From an uncultured bacterium (GTDB lineage Bacteria > Bacillota_I > Bacilli_A > RFN20 > CAG-826): DNA of 42,120 nt. Both the position numbers and the translations under genes were made by a program. The notes beneath the pieces are model-generated. The model saw only the letters and a program-made list of their open reading frames with translations, had not been told where the DNA came from and did no database searches. The stretch spans positions 1 through 42,120 of the forward strand of contig CASGAD010000027.1 in NCBI GenBank assembly GCA_949299335.1, written 5' to 3'. Shown in pieces: positions 34,457 through 42,120 of the stretch (the stretch's first letter is position 1; every line of letters starts with the position of its first letter).

Positions 34457-35302
34457 ATGATGTGGTATGAAACTTTGTATAATATTTAAATTCTATCAAT
34501 ACAGTGGTATTAACACTTATTGGTATCCCATTTTTTCAACTTTTGTATATGCTTTTATTTCGGATGCCAAAAAGAATTTTCCCGTTAGTGAGAAAAAGCA
34601 CAAATTGCAATTCTGATTTCAGCATTTAATTTAGAAAATGTTATTTATGATACGGTAAAAAGTATTAAGGATAAGCAAAATTATCCTTCTGAATTAATTG
34701 ATATTTATGTTGTACGCCATAATTGTATTGATAGAACGGCAGAGTTAGCTAAAAAAAGCAGGCGCAACGGAAATTATTAAAAAGAATGGGTGGTTTTCCT
34801 CTAAGATCAGTTTCAGAAGATACTGAACTTACAAGCAATGTTAATGGAGAAGAAAATATTTGGACATTTTGTTGAAGATGCAGTAATTTATGAAGATTTT
34901 CCATCAACATTTAAAGATACTTACAAGCGTAATAAGAGAATTGGTAGTGGTGTATCAAGGTTAATTTTTGGTAAACTTGGAAAATTATTTTTAGTTTTTA
35001 CTATAAATTGAAATTTTCATATGTAGAGCTATTCCTAAGTTGCTCCTTAGTTGCAATTAGCGTTTTACTTCGCACTTGGATATCGTTTTTTTGTTTATGA
35101 TTTAATTTTTTAGGACTTTCCGGCTATGGAATTATACCAGCAACTTTAGGGGCTGATGCCTATTTATTGATGTTTGATCTAACATGGCAAATCATGTTAA
35201 TTGCAGTTGGAATATTATTTGTGTTTTGTAGGTATTGCCAAGCGGTTTTTACTTATTGCACTCGATTATGAAAAATGGGCGTTAAAAGAAGAAGAGATTT
35301 AA
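34457..35302 (+). pseudogene. Decayed family-2 glycosyltransferase
   Basis: Pieces of a membrane GT2 enzyme (poly-sugar synthase or BcsA-like) appear in order but in different frames: MPKRIFP after an N-terminal hydrophobic segment, ISAFNLENVIYDTVKSIKDK, the donor-site part HNCIDRTAELAKK, then SVSEDTEL (the usual LTED motif), EDAVIYEDFPSTF, KRNKRIGSG in place of QRxRW, and C-terminal membrane spans (GLSGYGIIPATLGADAYL) ending in YEKWALKEEEI. Several one-base indels and in-frame stops break it, and about 100 residues with the catalytic DxD region are missing between ATEIIKK and SVSED. It cannot be functional. Confidence 0.8.
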
Positions 35303-35454
35303 TTTAGGGTGGATTTTATCCCTATTTTTAGTGTATTTATATTATTACAATCGCTAAAGGAGCTGTTTCTAAACCCTCATGGATTATGATAGAAAGAAAC
35401 GTTGAAAATAGAGAAGAAGATGCAAAAAATATTGTCAAAGAAGCAATAAATATC
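35303..35454 (+). other. Non-coding remnant, possible second gene fragment
   Basis: A short open stretch reads IAKGAVSKPSWIMIERNV and EDAKNIVKEAIN near 35349-35450, without a start or SD. It looks like a gene scrap of unknown origin between the glycosyltransferase remnant and the rplM promoter. Confidence 0.3.
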
Positions 35455-35483
35455 TTGACATATATATTGAAAATATATATTTT
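35455..35483 (+). promoter_or_regulatory. rplM-rpsI promoter
   Basis: TTGACA (35455-35460), 17-bp spacer, TATTTT (35478-35483). The spacer and -10 form an AT palindrome. Confidence 0.65.
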
Positions 35484-35494
35484 ATTAAAGACAC

Positions 35495-35527
35495 TAATCT
35501 TAAAAAAATTAAAGTCCCGGTAAGATT
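35495..35527 (+). promoter_or_regulatory. Candidate ribosomal-protein leader hairpin before rplM
   Basis: AATCTTA (35496-35502) pairs with TAAGATT (35521-35527) around an 18-nt loop containing GTCCCGG. It lies in the 5' leader of rplM. Leaders for L13 autoregulation are known in Firmicutes; this one is proposed from position only. Confidence 0.35.
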
Positions 35528-35550
35528 TTAAGAAGTTGGAGGATAGTGAA

Positions 35551-36009
35551 ATGTATAAACAAACTACAAGTTTAAAGAAAGAAGAAATCTCACGTAAGTG
35601 GTATGTCGTTGATGCAACCGATAAACCTTTAGGAAGATTAGCAAGTGAAATTGCTGTTTACTTAATGGGTAAGGAAAAACCATCATGGACACCTAACCAA
35701 GATTGTGGAGACTACATTATTGTTATTAATTGTGAAAAGGTAAGTGTTAGTGGTACACACAAACCAATCAACAAAAAATACTACAATGTTAGTGGATACA
35801 ATGGTGGTATGAGAATTAGAACTCTCAAGGAAATGTTAGAAAAATATCCTGAAGAATTATTTGAGAGAGTCGTATGGGGCATGCTCCCAAAAGGAAGACT
35901 TGGTAGACAAGTGTACAAAAAGTTATTTGTTTACAAAGGTGCTGAACATAAACACTCAGCTCAAAATCCAGAAGTCTTAACTTTTAAGAGTTTAGGAGGA
36001 AATAACTAA
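35551..36009 (+). CDS. rplM: 50S ribosomal protein L13
   Basis: L13 is an early-assembly protein of the large subunit. The ATG at 35551 with GGAGGA SD gives 152 aa, close to the usual 142-147. Landmarks are [34 protein letters not shown], and [16 protein letters not shown]. Its stop overlaps the rpsI ATG by one base, the standard L13-S9 pairing. Codon use is more biased than in the neighbours, as expected for a highly expressed gene. Confidence 0.97.
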   Translation: MYKQTTSLKKEEISRKWYVVDATDKPLGRLASEIAVYLMGKEKPSWTPNQDCGDYIIVINCEKVSVSGTHKPINKKYYNVSGYNGGMRIRTLKEMLEKYPEELFERVVWGMLPKGRLGRQVYKKLFVYKGAEHKHSAQNPEVLTFKSLGGNN

Positions 36010-36401
36010 TGGCTAGCGCAAAAACATTTTATGGAACTGGAAGAAGAAAATCCAGTGTCGCAAGAGTTTATGTTAAAGCTGGAAAGGGCAACATTACAGT
36101 CAATGAAAGAGATGTAAGAGCTTATTTCCCACACGAAACATTAGTTCTTGATTTAAAGCAACCTCTTACAATTCTTGGTGTTGATGGAAAGTACGATATC
36201 ACAGTATTCGTTAATGGTGGTGGATATACTGGTCAAGCAGGTGCTGTTAGACTTGGTATTGCACGTGCATTATTAGAAGCTGGAGAAGATAGAAGTGCTT
36301 TAAAAGTTAATGGAATGTTAACAAGAAACCCAAGAGCAAAAGAAAGAAAGAAATACGGTCTCAAAAAAGCAAGAAGAGCTCCACAATTCTCAAAACGTTA
36401 A
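36009..36401 (+). CDS. rpsI: 30S ribosomal protein S9
   Basis: This 130-aa protein of the small-subunit head contacts P-site tRNA through its C-terminal tail. Landmarks are [14 protein letters not shown], the [19 protein letters not shown] core and the conserved C-terminal [10 protein letters not shown] with the final Lys-Arg. The SD GGAGG lies in the end of rplM. A strong terminator follows. Confidence 0.97.
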   Translation: MASAKTFYGTGRRKSSVARVYVKAGKGNITVNERDVRAYFPHETLVLDLKQPLTILGVDGKYDITVFVNGGGYTGQAGAVRLGIARALLEAGEDRSALKVNGMLTRNPRAKERKKYGLKKARRAPQFSKR

Positions 36402-36429
36402 TCTTATTAACTATAGTGAGTTGTATACT

Positions 36430-36460
36430 AAAACGTTTGGCTTGGTCCAAACGTTTTTTT
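36430..36460. terminator. Terminator after rpsI
   Basis: AAAACGTTTGG/CCAAACGTTTT is a perfect 11-bp stem with a 6-nt loop, followed by further T. Confidence 0.9.
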
Positions 36461-36482
36461 ATGAACTTAAAAGTAAAAATGT

Positions 36483-36488
36483 TATAAT
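36483..36488 (+). promoter_or_regulatory. TATAAT box, leaderless start
   Basis: TATAAT ends 6 nt before the ATG at 36495, the same geometry and same flanking GT/TT as at 2887. No SD is present. Confidence 0.55.
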
Positions 36489-36494
36489 TTTTAT

Positions 36495-36824
36495 ATGGAA
36501 CTTTTTGTTACAGTTTGCTGGATAATTCTTGGAATGGTCGTAATTTCGATTTTCGGAAGTATTTTAAGATTTATTTCTAGATTATTAAAGCCAACACCAA
36601 AATCTAATCGAAATGCTAGTGGTAACTATAAATCTAAAAATACTGTTTCAAAAGGGAAGAGCATTATTTGTTTTTATTGCGGACAAGAAAATGAATATGG
36701 TGAAATCTATTGTTCTAAATGTGGGCAAAAATTAGATTATTCCAAGAAATGTAAAAAGTGCAATGGCTTAAATGAACCTAATGCAACACACTGTACATAT
36801 TGTGGCGAGAAATTTGATGAATAA
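36495..36824 (+). CDS. Membrane-anchored double zinc-ribbon protein
   Basis: This 109-aa protein has an N-terminal transmembrane segment (4-28), a basic linker, and two zinc ribbons of the DZR type: CFYCG/CSKCG (about 57-76) and CKKCN/CTYCG (about 86-104). It is a small membrane adaptor of unknown role. It overlaps the following gene by 8 nt, so the two products are made together and may interact. Start chosen because the TATAAT box fixes it. Confidence 0.8.
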   Translation: MELFVTVCWIILGMVVISIFGSILRFISRLLKPTPKSNRNASGNYKSKNTVSKGKSIICFYCGQENEYGEIYCSKCGQKLDYSKKCKKCNGLNEPNATHCTYCGEKFDE

Positions 36825-37533
36825 TAACGAAGAATTTATAAGACTTTACAATGAATTAGACTCTTTTATAGAAGAAAAATATGATAGATACGAAGAAGAC
36901 TCTAGTATTTATTTTTTAATTAATAAATATAGAAAATCAAATATTCCAATTGAAAAGGACTACTCAAAAAAATTAGATTCGATTAGAAAAATCAGAAATT
37001 TGTATGTTCATGAGAGTGGAATAATTGATGATTTATTTAATGTATCGGATGAAGTTATTAGCACTTTAGTAAACATTATTGATTATGTAAAAAATCCTTT
37101 AAGAGCTAAAGATATAATGACTCCTTTTGAATCTTTAAAATGCGCATATGATGATACAAACGTTTTTTCTTTAATATCAATAATATATAAAGAAGGAATT
37201 AGTAATATTCCATACATAAACGAAAAGCATATAGTAAAGGGTGTTTTTAATAGCGATGTTCTATTAAATTTGCGTTTCCATAATATAGAAATTGCTAGTG
37301 AAACAACAATACAAAATATTTCAGAATATTTGACTTTTGCAGCGAATTTTAATTCAAGATTTATATTTGTTAATGAGAGATATGAAATAGATGTATTGAA
37401 CGAATATTTTAATAATTCTAAAGAACTTTATAAAAAAAGATTACCGATTATTTTTGTAACATCTAATGGAAAAAGTGATGGTATTTTAAAAGGGATTATT
37501 TCCCCAATTGACTTAATTAAAGATAGAAAATAA
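36817..37533 (+). CDS. HEPN-like plus CBS-domain protein
   Basis: This is a 238-aa soluble protein from the ATG at 36817; an earlier in-frame start would lie within the zinc-ribbon gene. The N-terminal helical part (1-85) carries IRKIRNLYVHESG with R60-N61-x3-H65, an R-x4-H motif as in HEPN RNase or HEPN-like domains. The C-terminal part (about 90-238) has two CBS-like repeats beginning ARAKDIMTPFESL and ending GIISPIDLI; such modules usually bind adenine nucleotides. A nucleotide-gated helper or RNase is a guess. The partner is probably the zinc-ribbon membrane protein upstream. Confidence 0.65.
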   Translation: MNNNEEFIRLYNELDSFIEEKYDRYEEDSSIYFLINKYRKSNIPIEKDYSKKLDSIRKIRNLYVHESGIIDDLFNVSDEVISTLVNIIDYVKNPLRAKDIMTPFESLKCAYDDTNVFSLISIIYKEGISNIPYINEKHIVKGVFNSDVLLNLRFHNIEIASETTIQNISEYLTFAANFNSRFIFVNERYEIDVLNEYFNNSKELYKKRLPIIFVTSNGKSDGILKGIISPIDLIKDRK

Positions 37534-37535
37534 TA

Positions 37536-39266
37536 TTACCAGGAATAACCATTATAACTAATGACATTTGTTGTGCTTTCGTTTTTGACTGTGACAGTGT
37601 ACATATTTGAACTACTAGGCGTATCTGCTATGCCTAGATTTTTTGTATATTCATAGTTATTAAAAATGTTAATTTTATTTAATATATCATTTCGCTTTTC
37701 CAATAAAGTAGAAGCCGAAACGTTATGCACTAGGCTAGCATCTAGAGATAGCGTAACAGCTTCTAGACCAAGCACTTTTACATCAAATAACATGGTAAGC
37801 TTATTTAACTGATATCCGTTGGTTGGATCATAAAAAATATTTATTTTTCCGTCTAACGGACTCATAGAAGCCCCTACTTCAAAATTGTTGTTTTCTGAAT
37901 TACTTGTTAAATAAGTAATTATATCTAAAGGCTTTATTTCTTGGTTACTTATGTCAGCTGCATCATATATTGTTTGATTATTTAAAATGAAGAGTAGTAA
38001 CCATTCTGCGATATTTTCTGTAAAGAGATTGCTTTCTGTTTTTAGATAGGAAAATTCTGTTTTATCATAGAAACATCCAAAAATTAAATAATAATTTTTA
38101 ACATAACGTTTTATATAAAGATCGCCTTTATCAATTAGAATCTCTGATGAGGTTATAGTAAAAGATTTTGTACTTAAGCCAGATGTTGGAATACTTGTTT
38201 GATCATTTATTTTAATGGAGCAAAGAACGTCGTTTACTTTATATATACTTTGAGATTCCAATATTTCGACATAAACTGTGACATTGTAAATTCTTGATGC
38301 TAAGTCAGACGAAAAGTGGCCAAGAAAATCACCCATTATATTTAAGTTAAGCGTTCCTTCAATGCAATATTTCATTGATTTAGTAGTAGTAATTCCTAAT
38401 TGTATAAGAATAGGTAAATCACGTAAATCAACATAAAGATCATTTTGCAGATCTGAAATAAGATTAGAAAAATCACCGATTTTTAAATTATTTTCTTTTA
38501 TTGAATTGGTCTCTTTATCGTATCCATCAATAAGAGAAATAGAAAAATTGCCATATTGTTCATTAATTTTTATATTTTCAATGTTGATTGTAAATAAGCA
38601 GTTCGCGTTTGTAGTATCGTTAAAATTTAATACAACTGTAAAAGGTTCGTCAAGTTCAGGAACAAACTGGGTTAAATCAAGTTTGAGTCTAATTGTGTTT
38701 GTAGCAGGGAATGAACTACCTCCATTTAATTGGAAATTATCTTCAACTAAATCGTAATCATCATCAAAACTTATAATTCCAAGTAATTTATTAAGATTAC
38801 TAAAAACAGCCTCTTTAGCATCATCCTTAGAAAAAGTTGATCCTAAAGTAGTTGTTCCAACTAAAAGTTGCAAAATAGTTTGGATTTGCGAGACATATTC
38901 ATATAAAACATGTGAATTATTTGCTTCATTTGATCCAAATTCTTCTAAAATTTTTAAGGAACTCATTATGCTTTTATCTTTGTATGTATAAGCCTTTAAA
39001 GTTCCAAGTTCGGAATCTTCATAGCAAAAATTAAGGCCAATATCATCTATATCAGGGTGGTCTTCTAATCTTATTGAAACTTGTTGAGTTTTATTAGCGT
39101 TATCTTGTATAGAAAAAGTTGCAGCCCCTAATCCCTGATTAATAGTTGATTGATCCCAAAACTCTCCATCAGTGAAGCCTATAGATACGGCCCCATTAAT
39201 TAAATATTCGTAATCGTCCGGACTAGAGACATTACATCCTGGGGGATTGCCTCTTGTTAGAGACAA
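37536..39266 (-). pseudogene. 3' part of a large surface protein, out of frame with its 5' part
   Basis: This reading frame of about 575 codons continues the gene 39232-41922. It has no ATG, and the only early start is a TTG 2 nt after AGGAGG, which is too close. Its opening (YEYLINGAVSIGF) matches the start of a repeat module in the 5' part, so it is the third module of the same protein. It is rich in Asn, Ser, Asp and Thr, with beta-strand patterns throughout and no LPXTG or membrane anchor at its end (NGYSW). Removing one C from the CCCCC run at 39241-39245 would join both parts. Sequencing error, true mutation and +1 frameshifting are all possible. Confidence 0.65.
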
Positions 39267-41922
39267 ATCCTCCTATTTTAAATGAGTTTAAAAAGTCACC
39301 AGTTAAAATATCTAAAATAGCATTTACAGTGGTGTCGCTTTGTTTATATTTATTAACGATACTTTCATCTAAACCAACGGATTTAATAGTGAAATCAGTG
39401 AAGTTAAAGGCAAATGAGACGGTGTCACTTGTATTTGGTATTGTAAAATCAAGGTCAATAGCTGCATAAGAATCTTTTTCACTTAAAGTTAAGTTTATAG
39501 CACCATTAACTAAAGAAGAATCAAATAAGCTTAAATCAGATTTGATGTTTAAATATCCAGATGAAGTATTTGTAATAGCAACTTTATCATCAGGCAATTC
39601 TTTATTTAGAATATTCCAAATGTCACCATTTAAGAAGTCAGTAAAACTATTTAATGTTTCACTGATATTGCCAAAAATATTTGTGTTTATTAAAGACACA
39701 TCATTAGAATTTCCTGTACTGCCATTCGAATTTGCAATTAAAGTTGAAATTGAATCAAACATTGATGACATCGTTTCGGTATTTAAACTTAATCTTGTTC
39801 TATAATTAGGATTATTTGAATAGTAATCAAAATACAATGTTTGGTCACCGTTTGATTTATTTGGCAAATAGTCTAATTGAATATTATGGCTAATACTATT
39901 AACAATAGAACGAGCTGTTAATCTATATTCACCATAATTTTTATCATCTAATGAAGAGTCAAATTGAGCATTTGTTAAATCAGCAGCAATTTCTCCATCA
40001 AATGCAAAGTCACCATATTCATTAGAATTATATGTTAGATAATATTCGCTATTAAATTTCTTTTCTTGAACTATATTTGAAATTGTTTGGAATAGTGGGA
40101 TAGTGGCTTTATAGTCAACATAATCTCCTAATTTATCATTTGTTACTAAATCAATAACATTTTGTCCAATAGAAGTGCCATCTAAATTCAATTTTAAAGA
40201 TGCTGTATCTAAATAATCGACACTTTTATCTCCCTCTAATCTAGAGACTTTTCTTATTGGAATATTTTTAATCTCAACATAATTAATTAGATTATTGCCG
40301 TTATCAGTGAGTGCGGAATAGTTAAGGTTTATTTCAACTGGTGTTGCTTCAAAGGCAAAAGGAATATTTAGGTTAAGACCTCCTAGAGTGACACTAATTT
40401 TTAAGGTTACTGTGTCATTCTCATCATTAACTAATTCAATTTTATTTAAAATATCCTTATAGCGATACCAATGTCCATTGATTATGTCGCCAATAACTGA
40501 ATCATTTAAAATATCATTTGCGCCACTAAAGGCATCCTCAATTTCAGTTGAGTCAGTAACATTATTAAAGCAACTAAATAAATCATTTATACTGCCATCA
40601 CTTAAATATGCTTTAGTTCTGTTATTTAAGTTAATAAAAATGCCTTTTGCAGAGTTTTCATTTGAATTTGCTTGATATTGTACGTTGATACTATTGTTAA
40701 AATTATTGTTTTTAGCAATATTAAAAGCGTAATTTCCTTTATCAAATCCATCATTAAAATCACCTGCGATGGATCCTTCAAATTTATGAGAGGCAGAATC
40801 ATTTTTTGCACCTAACTTATCATCATAGAAGGAAGTATTTGTATTGTAAGTATATTCATCAAAAGCTAATTCATAGTTAAACTTAAAAGCTTTCTCATTC
40901 ATCATTTTACCAACTGTATAAATAAGGTTAGGGGTAGAATCTAAATCATTAGTATAATACTCTTCAATTGATGTATTTCCTCCAAGACCAATTTTGTATC
41001 CATCAAGTTCACTATCTATGTCTCCGGAGTTTATCCCTTGCATTTCAATAGAATCGGTTTTCATAGAAATATAAAGAGTTTTTCCTTCAACAGGAACGCC
41101 AAATCTTTCTAAACTTAAATTAATTAATTCACCATTACTATTTGCATCTAAATTAATTGTTAAATCAACACTTAATGATTCATCAATTAAATTTCCAGGA
41201 ATTGAGATAGTGTATCGTTTTCCTCCGCTTTCTAAATTTGAGCTTTCAGAAACTAACGATCCGCCAATTGTTCCTACCATAGGTAAAATTGTTAAAATAT
41301 CAATTTGTTGAATTTTTTCGAGAAGTTCGTTTAATGATTTATTTTGCTCATCACTTAAAAATATAGTTATAGCTTTTAAGGCATTTGTTATAAATTTTCC
41401 ACTTACTTTATAGCCTGTGGAATTCCAATCGAAATAAATAGTACCTTCTCCAGAGGTATAGATATTAAGATCTTCGTTTAACATTACTGGATCATTTCCT
41501 AAAGAAGTGTCTTTCAATGTTAAGTTTGCTTTTCCACCAAATTTAGCTGTTACATCATCCACATTTACAGATAAATTATTCGTTTCATTTTTCATAAATG
41601 ATAAATAATTAGCGCCACCAGTAAAGCTTAAATCTAAACTTGATGTATCGTTTAATAAGCCTTCAACACTAATATTAAGATTATTAATGTTCATATTAGC
41701 AGCAGTTAAGTTTTCAAATAATTTATTTTTTACTAAGTCGATTTCTTCGTTGTTTGAATCATTGTTTTCACTATCGTTAAAGCTTCCTTCATTTCCACTT
41801 TGTGTTTGCATAAATAGAACGGTAGTTGAAGCGGAAGCGAGTGTTATTGCTCCAAATAAAGAGAATACAAGTAAGCTTTTTGAATTTTTTGTTAAGTGAA
41901 TCTTTTTAAATAAGTTTTTCAT
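39232..41922 (-). CDS. Large repetitive surface/secreted protein, 5' part
   Basis: The first 896 residues are encoded from the ATG at 41922, which has a GAGGGGAC SD. The N-terminus has basic residues and a hydrophobic segment (about 17-38, LLVFSLFGAITLASASTTVLF) that acts as signal or anchor; no lipobox Cys is present. The rest is hydrophilic, beta-rich and low in Cys. At least two modules of about 300 residues repeat: FEGSIAGDF...NGHWYRYKDILNK and FDGEIAADL...NGDIWNILNKE, each followed by LNLN/LTLS strands. The repeats resemble no family I can name. The frame closes at TAA 39232 just after the shift site. Confidence 0.7.
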   Translation of the reverse strand: MKNLFKKIHLTKNSKSLLVFSLFGAITLASASTTVLFMQTQSGNEGSFNDSENNDSNNEEIDLVKNKLFENLTAANMNINNLNISVEGLLNDTSSLDLSFTGGANYLSFMKNETNNLSVNVDDVTAKFGGKANLTLKDTSLGNDPVMLNEDLNIYTSGEGTIYFDWNSTGYKVSGKFITNALKAITIFLSDEQNKSLNELLEKIQQIDILTILPMVGTIGGSLVSESSNLESGGKRYTISIPGNLIDESLSVDLTINLDANSNGELINLSLERFGVPVEGKTLYISMKTDSIEMQGINSGDIDSELDGYKIGLGGNTSIEEYYTNDLDSTPNLIYTVGKMMNEKAFKFNYELAFDEYTYNTNTSFYDDKLGAKNDSASHKFEGSIAGDFNDGFDKGNYAFNIAKNNNFNNSINVQYQANSNENSAKGIFINLNNRTKAYLSDGSINDLFSCFNNVTDSTEIEDAFSGANDILNDSVIGDIINGHWYRYKDILNKIELVNDENDTVTLKISVTLGGLNLNIPFAFEATPVEINLNYSALTDNGNNLINYVEIKNIPIRKVSRLEGDKSVDYLDTASLKLNLDGTSIGQNVIDLVTNDKLGDYVDYKATIPLFQTISNIVQEKKFNSEYYLTYNSNEYGDFAFDGEIAADLTNAQFDSSLDDKNYGEYRLTARSIVNSISHNIQLDYLPNKSNGDQTLYFDYYSNNPNYRTRLSLNTETMSSMFDSISTLIANSNGSTGNSNDVSLINTNIFGNISETLNSFTDFLNGDIWNILNKELPDDKVAITNTSSGYLNIKSDLSLFDSSLVNGAINLTLSEKDSYAAIDLDFTIPNTSDTVSFAFNFTDFTIKSVGLDESIVNKYKQSDTTVNAILDILTGDFLNSFKIGGFVSNKRQSPRM

Positions 41923-41965
41923 ATTGTCCCCTCGATAATGACAAGTAGAATCATCAGCAAAAATA

Positions 41966-41994
41966 ATTTTATTAGCCGTTCTTGTATATGTCAA
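41966..41994 (-). promoter_or_regulatory. Promoter of the surface-protein gene
   Basis: TTGACA (41989-41994) and TAAAAT (41966-41971) on the minus strand with a 17-bp spacer. The leader is about 37 nt. The upstream in-frame TTG at 41994 is this -35 box and cannot be the gene start. Confidence 0.75.
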
Positions 41995-42048
41995 TATAAA
42001 TAATCAACATTTACATTAAAAGTGTTGAATAACTCTAAAAAACGCCAA

Positions 42049-42099
42049 CTGACAAACTAAATGCAGGTTCATAAGCAAATGCGGCTTTTAGTCTGTCAG
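42049..42099. repeat. 13-bp inverted repeat upstream of the surface-protein gene
   Basis: CTGACAAACTAAA (42049-42061) and TTTAGTCTGTCAG (42087-42099) are inverted repeats with one mismatch (a G-U pair in RNA) and a 25-nt loop. T-runs follow within 6-7 nt on both strands. A TATAAT and a GGAGG lie just beyond it on the minus strand (42100-42118). It is either a terminator of a gene outside the window or an attenuator-like leader. Confidence 0.5.
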
Positions 42100-42120
42100 A
42101 CCTCCTTTTTGTATTATATA

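Noticed and set aside
34457-35302. Programmed frameshifting in the glycosyltransferase region
   Set aside because: There are too many shifts and stops, and the catalytic core is missing; decay is the simpler explanation.
39266-39275. Independent start of the 3' surface-protein frame at TTG 39266
   Set aside because: The AGGAGG is only 2 nt from the TTG, there is no signal peptide, and the frame begins in the middle of a repeat module.
39254-41899. Plus-strand frames opposite the surface-protein gene
   Set aside because: They are short, lack SDs and promoters, and mirror the codon bias of the long minus-strand gene.
139-41922. Mycoplasma-type code with TGA as Trp
   Set aside because: All genes close normally, Trp positions use TGG, and no gene gains length by reading TGA.

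Overview
The window is about 42 kb of AT-rich, gene-dense DNA from a low-GC Gram-positive bacterium (Bacilli/Mollicutes-like, probably an uncultured gut lineage). Pointers to this are Shine-Dalgarno (SD) sites of the AGGAGG type, lipobox signal peptides, a Firmicutes-type GalT, a CcpA site and a lipoprotein serpin. In the 37 genes I could close, stops are TAA (30) or TAG (7) and never TGA; TGA is not read through in any gene, so the standard code fits. No CRISPR array, tRNA, rRNA, transposase or prophage gene was seen.

Layout. 1-1586: structured leader, then a Wzz-type chain-length regulator and a CpsD-type tyrosine kinase. 1598-2839: unknown protein. 2899-5428: acyl-ACP thioesterase with pseudouridine salvage (psuG, psuK). 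5536-9208: Leloir operon galM-galT-galK. 9243-9821: hpt (-). 10128-14653: galactose ABC transporter mglB-mglA-mglC under a perfect CRE site. 14760-18249: small membrane protein, two related 260-aa proteins (-), a probable small RNA (-) and a serpin (-). 18338-22632: YesN/YesM-type two-component system with a galactose-binding-like lipoprotein. 22683-26931: tex, perR, rubredoxin, rubrerythrin, galU. 27141-34382: pstS-pstC-pstA-pstB-phoU-phoB-phoR behind a Pho box. 34450-35310: decayed glycosyltransferase. 35551-36401: rplM-rpsI. 36495-37533: zinc-ribbon protein and a HEPN-like/CBS protein. 37536-41922: very large repetitive surface protein (-), interrupted by a frameshift.

How the parts work together. 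Galactose enters through Mgl and is converted by GalM, GalK and GalT; GalU supplies UDP-glucose, which also feeds envelope polysaccharide controlled by the Wzz/CpsD pair. The two-component system with its own binding protein is the obvious candidate to sense the sugar, and CcpA to impose glucose repression. The Pst-PhoU-PhoBR block is a self-contained phosphate uptake and sensing unit.

Most striking: the galactose-binding lipoprotein of the transporter is circularly permuted. Its second lobe comes first and its first lobe last, with the cut at the calcium loop. A homologue in normal order lies 11 kb away as an internal control. PstS is also in permuted order. The permeases of both systems (MglC, PstA) carry long extra regions. 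Other items worth attention are a pseudoknot-like leader before wzz, a well-bounded small RNA of about 185 nt, several leaderless-looking genes and a possible AraC-type operator at mglB.
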